Below, piece by piece: positions 48,365 through 57,155 of a DNA stretch of 64,000 nt. The first letter of the stretch is position 1. Each line of letters begins with the position of its first letter. Origin of the DNA: Micromonospora peucetia (lineage in GTDB: Bacteria > Actinomycetota > Actinomycetes > Mycobacteriales > Micromonosporaceae); NCBI RefSeq assembly GCF_900091625.1, contig NZ_FMIC01000002.1, forward strand, positions 62,001 to 126,000. The letters are read 5' to 3'. Below the pieces are notes generated by a model. It had not been told where the DNA came from, searched no databases, and saw nothing but the letters and a program-made list of their open reading frames with translations. Made by a program: the position numbers and the translations under genes.

Positions 48365-49291
48365 TCACCGGGCTTGGCGCCACCAGAGGCGTTCGACGAT
48401 GAGTTCCTCGAGATCACGGATATTGTCGGCAACCAGCTGTGCGGGAGCGCCGGGACGTTGGAGCGCGATGCGGAGGTCGGCGGCGAGATAGCTCGCCTCG
48501 CGAACCTCGCACTGCGCCCGGAGGGTGCTCAGGGGCGTCGTTGTCGCGTGGGCGATGACGTCGAGAACGGTCTCCAGGTGCGGGCCACTGAACCGGGCCA
48601 GGAAGAACCAGTCATCGACCGGTTCGCCGAAGCGAGCCCACTCGAAATCCAGCAGCGCGGTCACACTTCGATCACAGGCGAGCCAGTTGCCCCAGTGACA
48701 GTCCGCGTGGACCGGGACGACCACCCGGGCGTGCGCCGGCGCGCGCTCCGCTATCGCCGTCAGACCATCGAGCAGGCGGCGAGGGACGATTCCGTCCCGG
48801 TCCAGGGCGGCGAGGCTTTCCACCTCGGCGAAGAGCGCCGCCTGGCTGACGAACCCGCCGTGGTCGAGAGCTTCTCCCAACGTCTGCTCGGCGTCAGCCG
48901 TGGGCGTCCAGCTGTGCAGTCCGTGCAGCCGCTGGACTGCCTCCTCGGCCAACAGGCGCGCGGTCACCCCGTCCACACCAGGCATGCCCATGCCGGGAGT
49001 CGCCCCCGGCATACGGGCGTAGCAGGCGTAACGGACCTCGCGCGTCTCCAGTTGGTGGCGCCCGCTGTCGAGCAGGGGAGCCGTGACACCGGTGGGCAGG
49101 TGGGGCGCGAGGGCGATCTCCCGGCTCAGCCGCGAGTGGCCGGCGGCGTCGATGATCTTCACGACGACGTTCGAACTGACGTAGACGTGGTGGGAGCTGC
49201 TGTCGACGGTGGTCATCGGGCCGGGGTCGCGACCCAGGGCCGCCAACGCGATGGCGTGGGCTGCGTCGCGGGCTTGCCGCAGGTCGGTCAT
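48365..49291 (-). CDS. Aminoglycoside phosphotransferase (APH)-family kinase
   Basis: A 308-residue kinase-fold protein. The ATP-binding Lys is in NVVVKIIDAAG, the catalytic loop is VPVHADCHWGNWLACD (His-x-Asp-x4-Asn) and the metal Asp-x-Glu motif is ALLDFEWARFGEPVDD. It belongs to the broad APH/choline kinase group, which phosphorylates small hydroxylated molecules, including antibiotics. The start is uncertain: ATG at 49291 begins just before the conserved region, while one at 49351 would add 20 residues. No ribosome site is clear at either. It is convergent with the monooxygenase. Substrate unknown. Confidence 0.85.
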   Translation of the reverse strand: MTDLRQARDAAHAIALAALGRDPGPMTTVDSSSHHVYVSSNVVVKIIDAAGHSRLSREIALAPHLPTGVTAPLLDSGRHQLETREVRYACYARMPGATPGMGMPGVDGVTARLLAEEAVQRLHGLHSWTPTADAEQTLGEALDHGGFVSQAALFAEVESLAALDRDGIVPRRLLDGLTAIAERAPAHARVVVPVHADCHWGNWLACDRSVTALLDFEWARFGEPVDDWFFLARFSGPHLETVLDVIAHATTTPLSTLRAQCEVREASYLAADLRIALQRPGAPAQLVADNIRDLEELIVERLWWRQAR

Positions 49292-49876
49292 CAGCGGTCG
49301 CAGGACGGCGGGGCCGACGTCATGGAGGGGTTCATTTGAGTATCCGCACATGAGCGCATGTCGCGAACACTCTATCTCTCCATCCGGTGTTCGGTGGGTC
49401 GCGTGGCGCCCGCGAGATTCTCCGGAATTCCTTCGGCGCGGATGTCGAGACCGAAGTGCTGGGCCCTGACCACGAGCCTGCCCGAGCAGCGGTACCTGCT
49501 GATGCGCGCCGCCCGGTTGGCCACCGGACCGACCGAGCGCTGACGGGGCACGACACGGCGTAGGCACGTGCGGACGCTGTCGAGCTGCCCGCACGGATGG
49601 GGCAGGGAGTTCCGGATCCGTGGCGACTGGCGGTCTCATGGACGGGGCAGGGAGTTCCGGGGCCCTGGCGACTGGCGGTCTCATGGACGGGGCAGTTCGA
49701 CAGCGTGCACGGGAAGCGCCCGCGGGCCGGTCGCCTCGCCCTGCGGCGGCCGGTCACCCCGCACCGGCGAAACCCGCCGTCCCTCCGCCGCCCGTTCGGA
49801 ACCGCCGCTATCCGTGGACGCCACGAGGGAGGTGGCCGGGCCCGTGCGGACCCGGCCACCGGTGGTACGACGGACC
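49292..49876. other. Intergenic region with a 45-bp tandem repeat
   Basis: A 45-bp unit starting GGGGCAGGGAGTTCCGG lies at 49599 and 49644, with a partial third from 49689 to about 49695. The rest, including a stretch near 49420-49545 with some coding-like codon use ending RYLLMRAARLATGPTER, shows no gene that can be supported. Confidence 0.5.
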
Positions 49877-51265
49877 TCAGCTCGCGGTGCAGGTCACCGC
49901 CGGCGTGGCGTTGGTGCCGTTCCAGCTGGCGATGAAGCCGAAGCTGGTGCTGGCCCCGGCGCCGAGCCGGCCGTTCCAGTCCGCGTTGCGGGCGGTGACA
50001 ATCGACCCGCTGCTGCTCAGAGCGGTGCTCCAGGACTGGCTGACCGACTGGCCGTTGGCAAACGTCCACCTCGTCGTCCAGCCGGTGATCGCCGCCGAGC
50101 CGGCGGTCACCTTGACCTCACCCTGGAAGCCACCCTGCCACTGGTTGACCACCGTGTACGTCGCGGTGCAGCCGGCGCCCGGCGGCGGAGTGGTCGGCGG
50201 GGGTGTCGTGGGCGGCGGAGTGGTCGGTGGCGGAGTGCTGGGCGGCGGCGTGCTGGGCGGCGGCGTGGTCGGCGGGGTACTGGCGTAGACCGTCGCCTCC
50301 CTCGCGGTGGCCTTGATCCCGTTCGCCCCGTTGAAGAGGCGCTGGCCCCACGTGGTCAGGGCGGCGGGGTTGAAGTTGGTGACCATGTCGAGGTACTCGA
50401 CGCCACCGCCGTTGCCGCTCCACGACCAGCCCAGGTAGCCGATCCCGTTGGCCTGGCTGTAGGACAGGATGGTGTCCTCGTCCGGGTTGCCGTCGGAGTG
50501 GTCGAAGCCGAACTCACCCACCACGATCGGCAGCTTGGCGGCGCGGAACCGGCCGAGGTAGTCACTGATCTCGGCGGCGGTGTCGAAGACGCCGTACATG
50601 TGGATGGAGAAGACCGTGTTCTTCTGTGGGTCGGCAGCGAAGACCGACGCCGCGTTGTCGCGCATGGTGAACGACCAGTCCTGGCCCCAGTTCGGGGCGT
50701 CGACCATGATGGTGTGCGTCAGGCCGCCCGCGCGCAGCCGCTTGATCGCGTTGGCGGAGTCGGTCGCCCAGGTGCCGTAGCCCTGGTTGCCGTACGGCTC
50801 GTTGCCGATGTTGACGATGACGTACTTCTCCTGGCCGGCGAGGGCGCTGGAGACGCTGAGCCAGTAGTCGACCGCCTGGTCCAGGGTGGCCGCCCCGCTC
50901 TGCTCGCCGTACCCGGTGGTGTCGTGCACCTCCAGCACGCAGATCAGCCGGTTGGCCTTGCACAGCGAGATGACGTTGGCGACGTCGGCGGTGTCGTTCT
51001 TCGCCCACCGTTGGCCGCTGGCCAGCACCACCCGGACCGTGTTCGCCCCGAGCGCCTTGATGTTGGCGAAGGAGCTGGTCTGCTGCTGGTACCAGGTGTG
51101 CGCGTGGTTGACCCCGCGCATGATGAACTCGCTGCCGTTGGCGTCGTAGAGCTTGCCGTCGGCGACGGAGAAGCCGGTCGCGGCCCGTGCGGGCTGACCG
51201 AACGCCAGCACGGCGACCAGCAACGCGAGCAGGGCCGCACCGGCGGCGGAGAGTCTCTTCTTCAT
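49877..51265 (-). CDS. Secreted GH5 endo-beta-mannanase with CBM2
   Basis: A 462-residue secreted hydrolase. A signal peptide (1-28, ending ARA) is followed by a GH5 barrel (about 30-320) like actinomycete beta-mannanases of subfamily 8: IMRGVNHAHTWYQQQTSSFA is diagnostic. The acid/base Glu is in IVNIGNEPYGN and the nucleophile Glu in PIVVGEFGFDHSD. A Pro/Thr-rich linker of TPPP repeats leads to a CBM2 cellulose-binding module (about 362-462) with WNGRLGAGASTSFGFIASWN. GAGGAAGG precedes the ATG. It would cut mannan in plant cell walls while anchored to cellulose, complementing the chitinase at 142. Confidence 0.94.
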   Translation of the reverse strand: MKKRLSAAGAALLALLVAVLAFGQPARAATGFSVADGKLYDANGSEFIMRGVNHAHTWYQQQTSSFANIKALGANTVRVVLASGQRWAKNDTADVANVISLCKANRLICVLEVHDTTGYGEQSGAATLDQAVDYWLSVSSALAGQEKYVIVNIGNEPYGNQGYGTWATDSANAIKRLRAGGLTHTIMVDAPNWGQDWSFTMRDNAASVFAADPQKNTVFSIHMYGVFDTAAEISDYLGRFRAAKLPIVVGEFGFDHSDGNPDEDTILSYSQANGIGYLGWSWSGNGGGVEYLDMVTNFNPAALTTWGQRLFNGANGIKATAREATVYASTPPTTPPPSTPPPSTPPPTTPPPTTPPPTTPPPGAGCTATYTVVNQWQGGFQGEVKVTAGSAAITGWTTRWTFANGQSVSQSWSTALSSSGSIVTARNADWNGRLGAGASTSFGFIASWNGTNATPAVTCTAS

Positions 51266-51437
51266 GGCCTTCCTCAAGGGAGGACCCCCGCTGCCCAGGT
51301 GGGGGTGGGACGTCACAGGGGATGGCGGCTGTAGCCCGACAGCCGCCGCCCGGCTCCCGGCGGCGCAGGGATCAGCGTAGGCCGGTCGCGCCGACCATGC
51401 AATGAACCGGTTAAGCAGTGGGCGCCCGAGGGTTGAC

Positions 51438-51469
51438 CGGATCACCCCCGGGTATCCGGGGGTGATCCG
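51438..51469. promoter_or_regulatory. Perfect 14-bp palindrome before the F420 enzyme gene
   Basis: CGGATCACCCCCGG and its exact complement flank GTAT, ending 21 bases before the ATG and just before GGAAGGAG. It could be an operator, or an RNA hairpin controlling translation of the F420-dependent enzyme. Confidence 0.55.
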
Positions 51470-51490
51470 CCCGGGTCGGAAGGAGACACC

Positions 51491-52453
51491 ATGGTCAAGG
51501 TCGGCTACACCCTGATGTGCGAGCAGGCCGGTCCCAAGCAACTGGTCGACTACGCGGTACGGGCGGAGGCGGCCGGCTTCGACCAGCTCGTCATCTCCGA
51601 CCACTACTACCCGTGGCTGGAGTCCCAGGGCCACTCCCCGTACGCCTGGTCGGTGCTCGGCGCGGTCGCGCACGCCACCTCGCGGGCGGAGCTGATGTCC
51701 TTCGTCACCTGCCCGATCCGCCGCTACCACCCGGCGGTCGTGGCACAGAAGGCCAGCACCGTCGGGGTGCTCTCGGACGGTCGGTTCACCCTCGGGCTGG
51801 GTGCCGGTGAGAACCTCAACGAGCACGTGGTCGGCGGCTGGCCGCACGTGCAGCAGCGGCACGAGATGTTCGAGGAGGCGCTCCAGATCATCCGGCCGCT
51901 GCTCGACGGGGAGACGCTGACCTTCTCTGGCAACCACTACGACGTGCCCGACGCCCACGTGTGGGACCGGCCCGCCCAGCCCGTGCCGATGGCTGTCGCC
52001 GCCTCCGGCCGCCAGTCGGTCACCCTCGCCGCCGAGTACGCCAACGGCCTCGTCTCCACCGAGCCGGACCCGCACATCATCGAGATGTACGACGAGGCCG
52101 GCGGCGCCGGGCAGCCCCGCTACGGTCAGGTGGCCATCTGCTACGGGCCGGACGAGGCCGAGTGCCGCAAGATCGTGCACGACCAGTTCCGCTGGTTCGG
52201 GATGGGCTGGAAGGTCAACGCGGACCTGCCCGGGCCGGAGTCGTTCGCCGCCGCCACCCAGTTCGTCCGCGAGGAGGACGTGGCCGAGGGGATCTCCTGC
52301 GGGCCCGACGTGGACCGGCACGTCGAGGCGTTCCGGAAGTTCGTCGAGGCCGGCTTCACCCACGTGGCGCTCGTGCAGGTGGGCGGCGACACGCAGCCGA
52401 TGTTCCTGGACTGGGCGCAGGAACAGCTCCTGCCGAGGCTGCGCGAGCTGTGA
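51491..52453 (+). CDS. LLM-class F420-dependent oxidoreductase (TIGR03557-like)
   Basis: A 320-residue luciferase-like (TIM barrel) enzyme using coenzyme F420. Characteristic parts are VKVGYTLMCEQAGPKQLVDY, QLVISDHYYPW, GRFTLGLGAGENLNEHVVGG and PVPMAVAASGRQSVTLAAEY. It resembles the F420-dependent glucose-6-phosphate dehydrogenase group, though the members of TIGR03557 have undefined substrates. GGAAGGAG precedes the ATG. It is divergent from the mannanase with a 225-bp interval that includes the palindrome. Confidence 0.92.
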   Translation: MVKVGYTLMCEQAGPKQLVDYAVRAEAAGFDQLVISDHYYPWLESQGHSPYAWSVLGAVAHATSRAELMSFVTCPIRRYHPAVVAQKASTVGVLSDGRFTLGLGAGENLNEHVVGGWPHVQQRHEMFEEALQIIRPLLDGETLTFSGNHYDVPDAHVWDRPAQPVPMAVAASGRQSVTLAAEYANGLVSTEPDPHIIEMYDEAGGAGQPRYGQVAICYGPDEAECRKIVHDQFRWFGMGWKVNADLPGPESFAAATQFVREEDVAEGISCGPDVDRHVEAFRKFVEAGFTHVALVQVGGDTQPMFLDWAQEQLLPRLREL

Positions 52454-52615
52454 GGGTGGTCCCGGTCCGGCAGCCCTACCGTGCTGGTGCACGGATTGAC
52501 GGTCCCGCACCGCCAACCAATCCCGCCCGCACCCGCCCCGGCCCGGCTCTTGCTGCGGCCCGGCAGGCTGCGGCCCGGCTCGCCGTGGCCCAGACCTCGA
52601 CGAACAGGTGATCGC

Positions 52616-52735
52616 ATGCGCATCGGCAACACGGAGATCCGGCCGGCCGGCGGCGGCGTGGGCTGCCTGCTGATGATCCTCTTCTCGATCGTCGCCTCGA
52701 TCGTCCTGACCGTCCTCCTCAACCTGCTCCTATAG
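52616..52735 (+). CDS. Tiny membrane protein
   Basis: A 39-residue frame MRIGNTEIRPAGGGVGCLLM ends in one hydrophobic helix (LFSIVASIVLTVLLNLLL). AACAGGTG lies upstream of the ATG. It follows the F420 enzyme gene by 160 bases and is followed by a perfect palindrome likely to terminate the transcript. Similar very short single-helix proteins are common in actinomycete genomes. Function unknown. Confidence 0.6.
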   Translation: MRIGNTEIRPAGGGVGCLLMILFSIVASIVLTVLLNLLL

Positions 52736-52750
52736 CCGCCCCGCCCCGCG

Positions 52751-52802
52751 GAGATCTTGGTACGAAACGGCCCCTGGAGGGGCCGTTTCGTACCAAGATC
52801 TC
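52751..52802. repeat. Palindromic repeat family B, copy 1 (perfect 25-bp arms)
   Basis: A left arm starting GAGATCTTGGTACG and ending ACGGCCCCT (52751-52775) and its exact complement (52778-52802) flank GG. A diverged copy is at 61908-61959. It sits between convergent genes and could terminate both. Confidence 0.85.
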
Positions 52803-52821
52803 ACCGCTCGCCACACCCAAT

Positions 52822-53562
52822 TCAGCGACGCAGGCCGAGGGCCGTCAGCGCCTCGCGAGTTGCCTGACGGACCGGATCCGCCACAGCCCGGCGCACCCAG
52901 CGGACCGCTGGCGACACCGTCGCCCGCCACGCGGCGGCGATCGCCCGCCCCGCCGGACGCACCGCGTGCCGCCACAGCCAGCCCGCCCCGAGCACGAACG
53001 GCCGCAGCGTGAACACGTAGCACCACCACAGCAGGCGGCCGGCCGCCCACCACGCCCACCCGAGCACGTGCAGCAGCACCCGGCCCACCGCCGCCAGCCA
53101 CCGGCCGACCACCGCGAGCCCCGCCACGAGCAGGCGTCCCAGCGGGGCGAGCAGCCGGGCCAGCCAGCGCACCGGCAGCCAGATCAGGTGGTACGCCAGC
53201 CAGGCCAGCGGCACCCACACCACCGTCCGGGCCAGCCAGGCGAGGCCCCGACACAACCACACCAGCGGCACCCACACCAGCATCCGGCTCAGCCAGCCCA
53301 GCCCTCGGCCGAGCCACACCAGCGGCACCCACAGCAGGTGCCGCAGCAGCCAGCCCAGCGGGCGCAGCAGCCAGCGGGCGAGGAACCTGCCGGTCGGCGC
53401 GAGCAACCAGCGGTGCAGCCAGCGGCCGACGGCGGCGGCCAACTCCCAGGCCAGCCGCAGGGGCACCACCACGATCAGCGCGATGCCCCGGGCGACGACG
53501 ACGAGCAGCGGGGCGGGCGGGGGCCCGGCGGTCTGCGGGGCCGGGGGCGGCGGGTCGAGCAC
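52822..53562 (-). CDS. Trp-rich membrane protein with 19-residue repeats
   Basis: A 246-residue protein with roughly two dozen tryptophans. After a Pro-rich start and a hydrophobic segment, residues about 77-135 contain three near-identical 19-residue units with the core LVWVPLVWLxRGLxWLxR, followed by weaker repeats (WLPVRWLARLLAPLGRLL). Spaced Arg residues flank Trp/Leu-rich stretches, so the units could form short amphipathic or re-entrant helices lying in the membrane. No known family is recognised. The first ATG in frame (53562) is used; a GC-rich leader separates it from the endonuclease gene. Likely membrane-associated; role unknown. Confidence 0.7.
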   Translation of the reverse strand: MLDPPPPAPQTAGPPPAPLLVVVARGIALIVVVPLRLAWELAAAVGRWLHRWLLAPTGRFLARWLLRPLGWLLRHLLWVPLVWLGRGLGWLSRMLVWVPLVWLCRGLAWLARTVVWVPLAWLAYHLIWLPVRWLARLLAPLGRLLVAGLAVVGRWLAAVGRVLLHVLGWAWWAAGRLLWWCYVFTLRPFVLGAGWLWRHAVRPAGRAIAAAWRATVSPAVRWVRRAVADPVRQATREALTALGLRR

Positions 53563-53757
53563 CGGCTCACGGTAGTCGGCGTCGCCAATCGAGCGCCGTT
53601 CCGGTGGCCGGCCAGCTCACCGACTCCCGCACCCCCGACGGCGCGGGCTGGCCCGGCAGCGCACCGGTCCACCCCCGACGGGCCCTCCGGCCAAGGCCAC
53701 GAACCCGGGCCCGCAGCCGGCCGGCACGGCGGGAGGGGAGGCCGGTCGTGGCCGGGC

Positions 53758-54576
53758 TCAGGCGGGGTGCAGGTCCAGATCCGCGACGACCGGGTAGTGG
53801 TCGGAGGCGTACTCGCTCTCGCCGCCCCGGAGCACCCGGCAGTCCCGCAGCCGGCCGGCGAGCGCCGCCGTGCCGAGCAGGTAGTCCAGCCGCATCCCGG
53901 AGAACTCCGCCCCGCCACCGTGCCGGGTGGGCGCGGTCAGCCCGGCATCCGCCGTGCCGCCGTTCGGCAGGTGGGCCGCCGCGTACAGGTCGACCAGGCC
54001 GGCGGCGAGCAGCCGGGCCACCGCCCGGGTCTCCACCGTCCGCCCGTCCCGGCGCAGGTGACGACGGCGGTACGCGGCCGGCAGCCGGGCGATCCGTTCG
54101 GAGTGGTCGGCCAGCGGGTCGAGGGTGTTGAGGTCCCCGGCCAGCAGCCCCAGCTTCCCCGGTGCGCGGCGCAGTGCGGCGGCGGCCCAGCCCGCCTCGA
54201 CGCGCCGCCGCAGCCCCGAGTACGGGTCGAGGTGCACGCTCAGCACGGTCAGCGGGCCGGCGCTGGTCGCCACGGTGACCCGCTGCGCGGCGTGGTGGAA
54301 CGGCCGGCGTACCCGGGTCGCGGCGAGAGCCCGCAGCGGCGGCCGGAGCAGCACCGCCACCGGCTGGCCGAAGCAGGACCGGGCCAGGTGGGGACGCATC
54401 CCCACCTGGCGCGCGAAGTCGACGAGCACGGCACCGGAGTCGAAACCCCGCAGCTCCTGAAGGGCCAGCAGGTCCGGTCGTTCGGCGGCGACGACCCGGA
54501 CCAGCAGGTCGCGGCGGTCGGCGCCGCCCCGGTCCCGTCCTCCGGTCCTGATGTTCCAGGTCATCGCCCGCAGCAT
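53758..54576 (-). CDS. Endonuclease/exonuclease/phosphatase-family protein
   Basis: A 272-residue four-layer phosphoesterase. The catalytic landmarks are TWNIRTGG, Glu in LLALQELRGF, His in LSVHLDP, GDLNTLDPLAD and the final YASDHYPVVADLDL, i.e. the Asn, Glu, His, Asp-x-Asn and Asp-His set of the EEP family. Members cut DNA or dephosphorylate inositol lipids and sphingomyelin. It starts 8 bases after the PAP2 gene stop, so it belongs to that membrane-lipid operon. A lipid or phosphodiester substrate is therefore likelier than DNA; it has no signal peptide. Confidence 0.9.
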   Translation of the reverse strand: MLRAMTWNIRTGGRDRGGADRRDLLVRVVAAERPDLLALQELRGFDSGAVLVDFARQVGMRPHLARSCFGQPVAVLLRPPLRALAATRVRRPFHHAAQRVTVATSAGPLTVLSVHLDPYSGLRRRVEAGWAAAALRRAPGKLGLLAGDLNTLDPLADHSERIARLPAAYRRRHLRRDGRTVETRAVARLLAAGLVDLYAAAHLPNGGTADAGLTAPTRHGGGAEFSGMRLDYLLGTAALAGRLRDCRVLRGGESEYASDHYPVVADLDLHPA

Positions 54577-54584
54577 CGGCGGCG

Positions 54585-56075
54585 TCAGTCCGACCGACTG
54601 GCCTTGGCCAGCTCGTCGTCGAGGGTGTGCACGTCCTCGGACTCGATGCTCGGCTGGTTGCCCTCACGCACGTCCTCGTTGGGGCGGATCACCCAGTAGA
54701 GCAGCCCGATCCAGAGGGCGGTGAGGATGATCGCTCCCATGAAGTCGGTGGGGTGGTGCATCCCCCGGTACATCCGGCTGACCGCCACGCCGGTCGGCAT
54801 CACCACCGCCGCCGCCACGAAGAGCCACCGCCACCACCGGTCGGTACGTGGGAAGACGATGACCGCGATCGCCACCCAGACGCAGAGCGTGGCGGCGATG
54901 TGGCCGGACGGGAAGGAGGAGGTCGGCATCGGCCCGTCGAGGTTGCCCACCGGCGGTCGCGGCCGGTCGACCGCGGCGGCGGAGGCGAGGAAGAGGCTCA
55001 GCTCGCCGAACATGGTAAGCGCCACGAAGAGCACCGGCCGCCAGCGCCGCCACACGGCGAGCACGATCGGGCAGAAGACCAGCGTGATGAGCAGGATGGC
55101 GTGGGTGTCGCCGACCTTGCTCCACCAGTGGCTGAAGTCGTCCCGGCCGGGGGTGCGGTGCTCGGCGAACCACCTCGGCACGTCCGTGTCCAGGGTGGCG
55201 AAGAAGGTGCCGCCGGCGTGGTAGCTGACGAACATGCCGAAGCCGTAGAGCGCGCCGAGGATCAGCACCCAGCCGACGATCAGTTCGAACACGGCGGCCC
55301 GGGGGTGCGGCAGCAGATGCGCCTCGTCGGGGGCGGGCGCCACGTCGTGCGCGGCCTCCGGCTCCAGCCCCTCGCTCAATGCCGGGACCGGACGGCCGCG
55401 CTCCAACCGCCAGAGCTGAAAGGCGTACGCGGTGACGCCGAGCCAGGCGGCGCCGAGCAGCCAGGCCCCGAGCACGTCCGAGACGAAGTGCACGCCCAGC
55501 GCGATGCGGGTCAGGCCGATGAGGAACACGACGACGGCGACCAGGCCGATCGCGGGCTTGCGCCAGCGGCGCGACATGGCCGGCAGGAAGACCAGCAGCA
55601 GCGCCCCGTACGCGACCATCGAGCCGAGCGCGTGCCCGCTGGGGAAGCTGTCCCCGGCGTAGGTGCCGATGGGCACCTCCACCTCGGGGCGCAGCCGGTC
55701 GACCAGCGTCTTGAGCGCCGGGTCGAGGACGAGCGCGCCGACGCCGGTGACGATCAGGAAGACCGCGAGCCGGCCCTGCCGGCGGATCAGCAGGCCGATC
55801 ACGGCGACCGACACCAGCCAGACGATGACTGCCCGTCCACCGAGGTCGGTGAGCGCGTTGAGCACGGTCACCAGCGGCCCGTGCGGGGCGACCAGCTCGT
55901 TGAGCCAGGCGGCCACGCCGTGGTCGACGTCGTAGAGCGGGGACCACCGCGTCCGGACCAGCACGAGGAGCACCCCGAAACCGGCCCCGGCACCGAGCAC
56001 GATCGCCAGGCCGGCGAGCGTACGCTCGGTGAAGTGACCCAAGGGTCGTCGCAACGCCTCTTTGACCGCGCCCAC
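54585..56075 (-). CDS. Double PAP2 phosphatase membrane protein
   Basis: A 496-residue membrane protein with two complete PAP2-like units. Unit 1 has KTLVDRLRPEVE, SFPSGHALGSMVAY and GVHFVSDVLGAWL (the three PAP2 motifs). Unit 2 has AAVDRPRPPVG, SFPSGHIAATLCV and RGMHHPTDFMGAI; its first motif lacks the usual Lys. Each unit has about five or six helices, joined by a hydrophilic linker near 235-265. PAP2 enzymes remove phosphate from phosphatidic acid or undecaprenyl pyrophosphate. The duplicated arrangement may give one chain two active sites. It heads directly into the endonuclease/phosphatase gene. Confidence 0.92.
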   Translation of the reverse strand: MGAVKEALRRPLGHFTERTLAGLAIVLGAGAGFGVLLVLVRTRWSPLYDVDHGVAAWLNELVAPHGPLVTVLNALTDLGGRAVIVWLVSVAVIGLLIRRQGRLAVFLIVTGVGALVLDPALKTLVDRLRPEVEVPIGTYAGDSFPSGHALGSMVAYGALLLVFLPAMSRRWRKPAIGLVAVVVFLIGLTRIALGVHFVSDVLGAWLLGAAWLGVTAYAFQLWRLERGRPVPALSEGLEPEAAHDVAPAPDEAHLLPHPRAAVFELIVGWVLILGALYGFGMFVSYHAGGTFFATLDTDVPRWFAEHRTPGRDDFSHWWSKVGDTHAILLITLVFCPIVLAVWRRWRPVLFVALTMFGELSLFLASAAAVDRPRPPVGNLDGPMPTSSFPSGHIAATLCVWVAIAVIVFPRTDRWWRWLFVAAAVVMPTGVAVSRMYRGMHHPTDFMGAIILTALWIGLLYWVIRPNEDVREGNQPSIESEDVHTLDDELAKASRSD

Positions 56076-56153
56076 GGCAGCCTCCCTCTCGCTTCTGGCG
56101 TGCCGCAGTACCCGATCCGGGCCCCGCGTACACCGAGAAGTGTCTGATGTGGG

Positions 56154-57155
56154 CTACAGCGAGGTCATCTCGCCCGTGTCGTGGATCTCCTCGCGCTCGG
56201 CCTCGGGCTCCCAGAGGTCGGGCTGCGCGGGCTCCCGCACCCCGATCCGCAGCGCCTCCAACTGGGCGGCGAAGGACAGGCCGCCGAAGAGCGCCATGCC
56301 GGTCAGGTTGGCCCAGAGCAGCAGCGCCATCATCCCGGTCAGCGCCCCGTACGTCTGACCGAACCCGCCGCTGAACCGCACGTACGCCGCGAGCAGCAGG
56401 CTGGCCACCCACCACAGCACGGTGGCGATGCCGGCGCCGAAGAAGAGCCAGGACAGGCCGGGCTGTTTGCGGCGGGGGGCGTGCCGGAAGATCACCGCGA
56501 CGGCGAGGACGGTCAGGCCCAGGCTGAGCGGCCAGCGCACCACGTCCCAGACGCTGTTGGCGATCTCGCCCCAGGCGTAGTGCCGCTGCACCGAGTCGCC
56601 CATCGGGCCGCCACCGACGAGGATCAGGAACCCGGTGAGCGCCGGTACGCCGGCGATCAGGGCGAGGACGGTGGCGCGGACGTACTTCCACAGCGCGGGC
56701 CGGTCCCGTTCCACGCCGTAGATCCGGTTGGCGCCGCGCTCGATCTGGGCCATGGTGCTGGTCAGCGCGACCAGGCCGGTGAACAGGCCGAGGCCGAGCG
56801 CCAACTCTCCGGCGCGTTCGGTGCGGTCGCCCTCGCCGAGCAGCTCGGCCACCATCGGCTCGCTGGCCCCGGGGGTGAGCGCGAGCACCGTGTCGGCGAC
56901 GACCCGGCCGCCCTCCGCCACGCCGAGCTCGCTGATCAGGCCGGTCAGCGCGATCAGGAACGGCACCACGGCCAGGCAGAGTTGCAGCGCGAAGGCGCGG
57001 GAGTGGCTGAACCCGTCGCCGTAGCGGAACCGGATGAACGCATCCCGCAGCAGGTGCCAGCCGCCCTGCCGGCGCAGTGTGTGCCAGGCGTCGTCGGCGT
57101 TGAGTTCCTCGTCCGACATCAGCCGGGTCTCCGGCACGATCCGGGTGCTACTCAC
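56154..57155 (-). CDS. YihY/BrkB-family inner membrane protein
   Basis: A 333-residue protein with six hydrophobic helices: SRAFALQLCLAVVPFLIALT, ALGLGLFTGLVALTSTMAQI, VRATVLALIAGVPALTGFL, WPLSLGLTVLAVAVIFRHAP and LFFGAGIATVLWWVASLLLAAY, then the family's final block YGALTGMMALLLWANLTGMA. An early RFRYGDGFSHS and the NRIYGVER loop are typical. The acidic tail ends GEMTSL. Function of YihY proteins is unclear; lipid or efflux roles have been proposed. The GTG at 57155 overlaps the end of the lipid kinase gene by eight bases. Confidence 0.9.
   Translation of the reverse strand: MSSTRIVPETRLMSDEELNADDAWHTLRRQGGWHLLRDAFIRFRYGDGFSHSRAFALQLCLAVVPFLIALTGLISELGVAEGGRVVADTVLALTPGASEPMVAELLGEGDRTERAGELALGLGLFTGLVALTSTMAQIERGANRIYGVERDRPALWKYVRATVLALIAGVPALTGFLILVGGGPMGDSVQRHYAWGEIANSVWDVVRWPLSLGLTVLAVAVIFRHAPRRKQPGLSWLFFGAGIATVLWWVASLLLAAYVRFSGGFGQTYGALTGMMALLLWANLTGMALFGGLSFAAQLEALRIGVREPAQPDLWEPEAEREEIHDTGEMTSL

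Noticed and set aside
48365..49684. Longer start (49684) for the APH-family kinase
   Set aside because: The upstream part translates the 45-bp tandem repeat into repeated Pro/Ala-rich peptide and lacks any kinase similarity.
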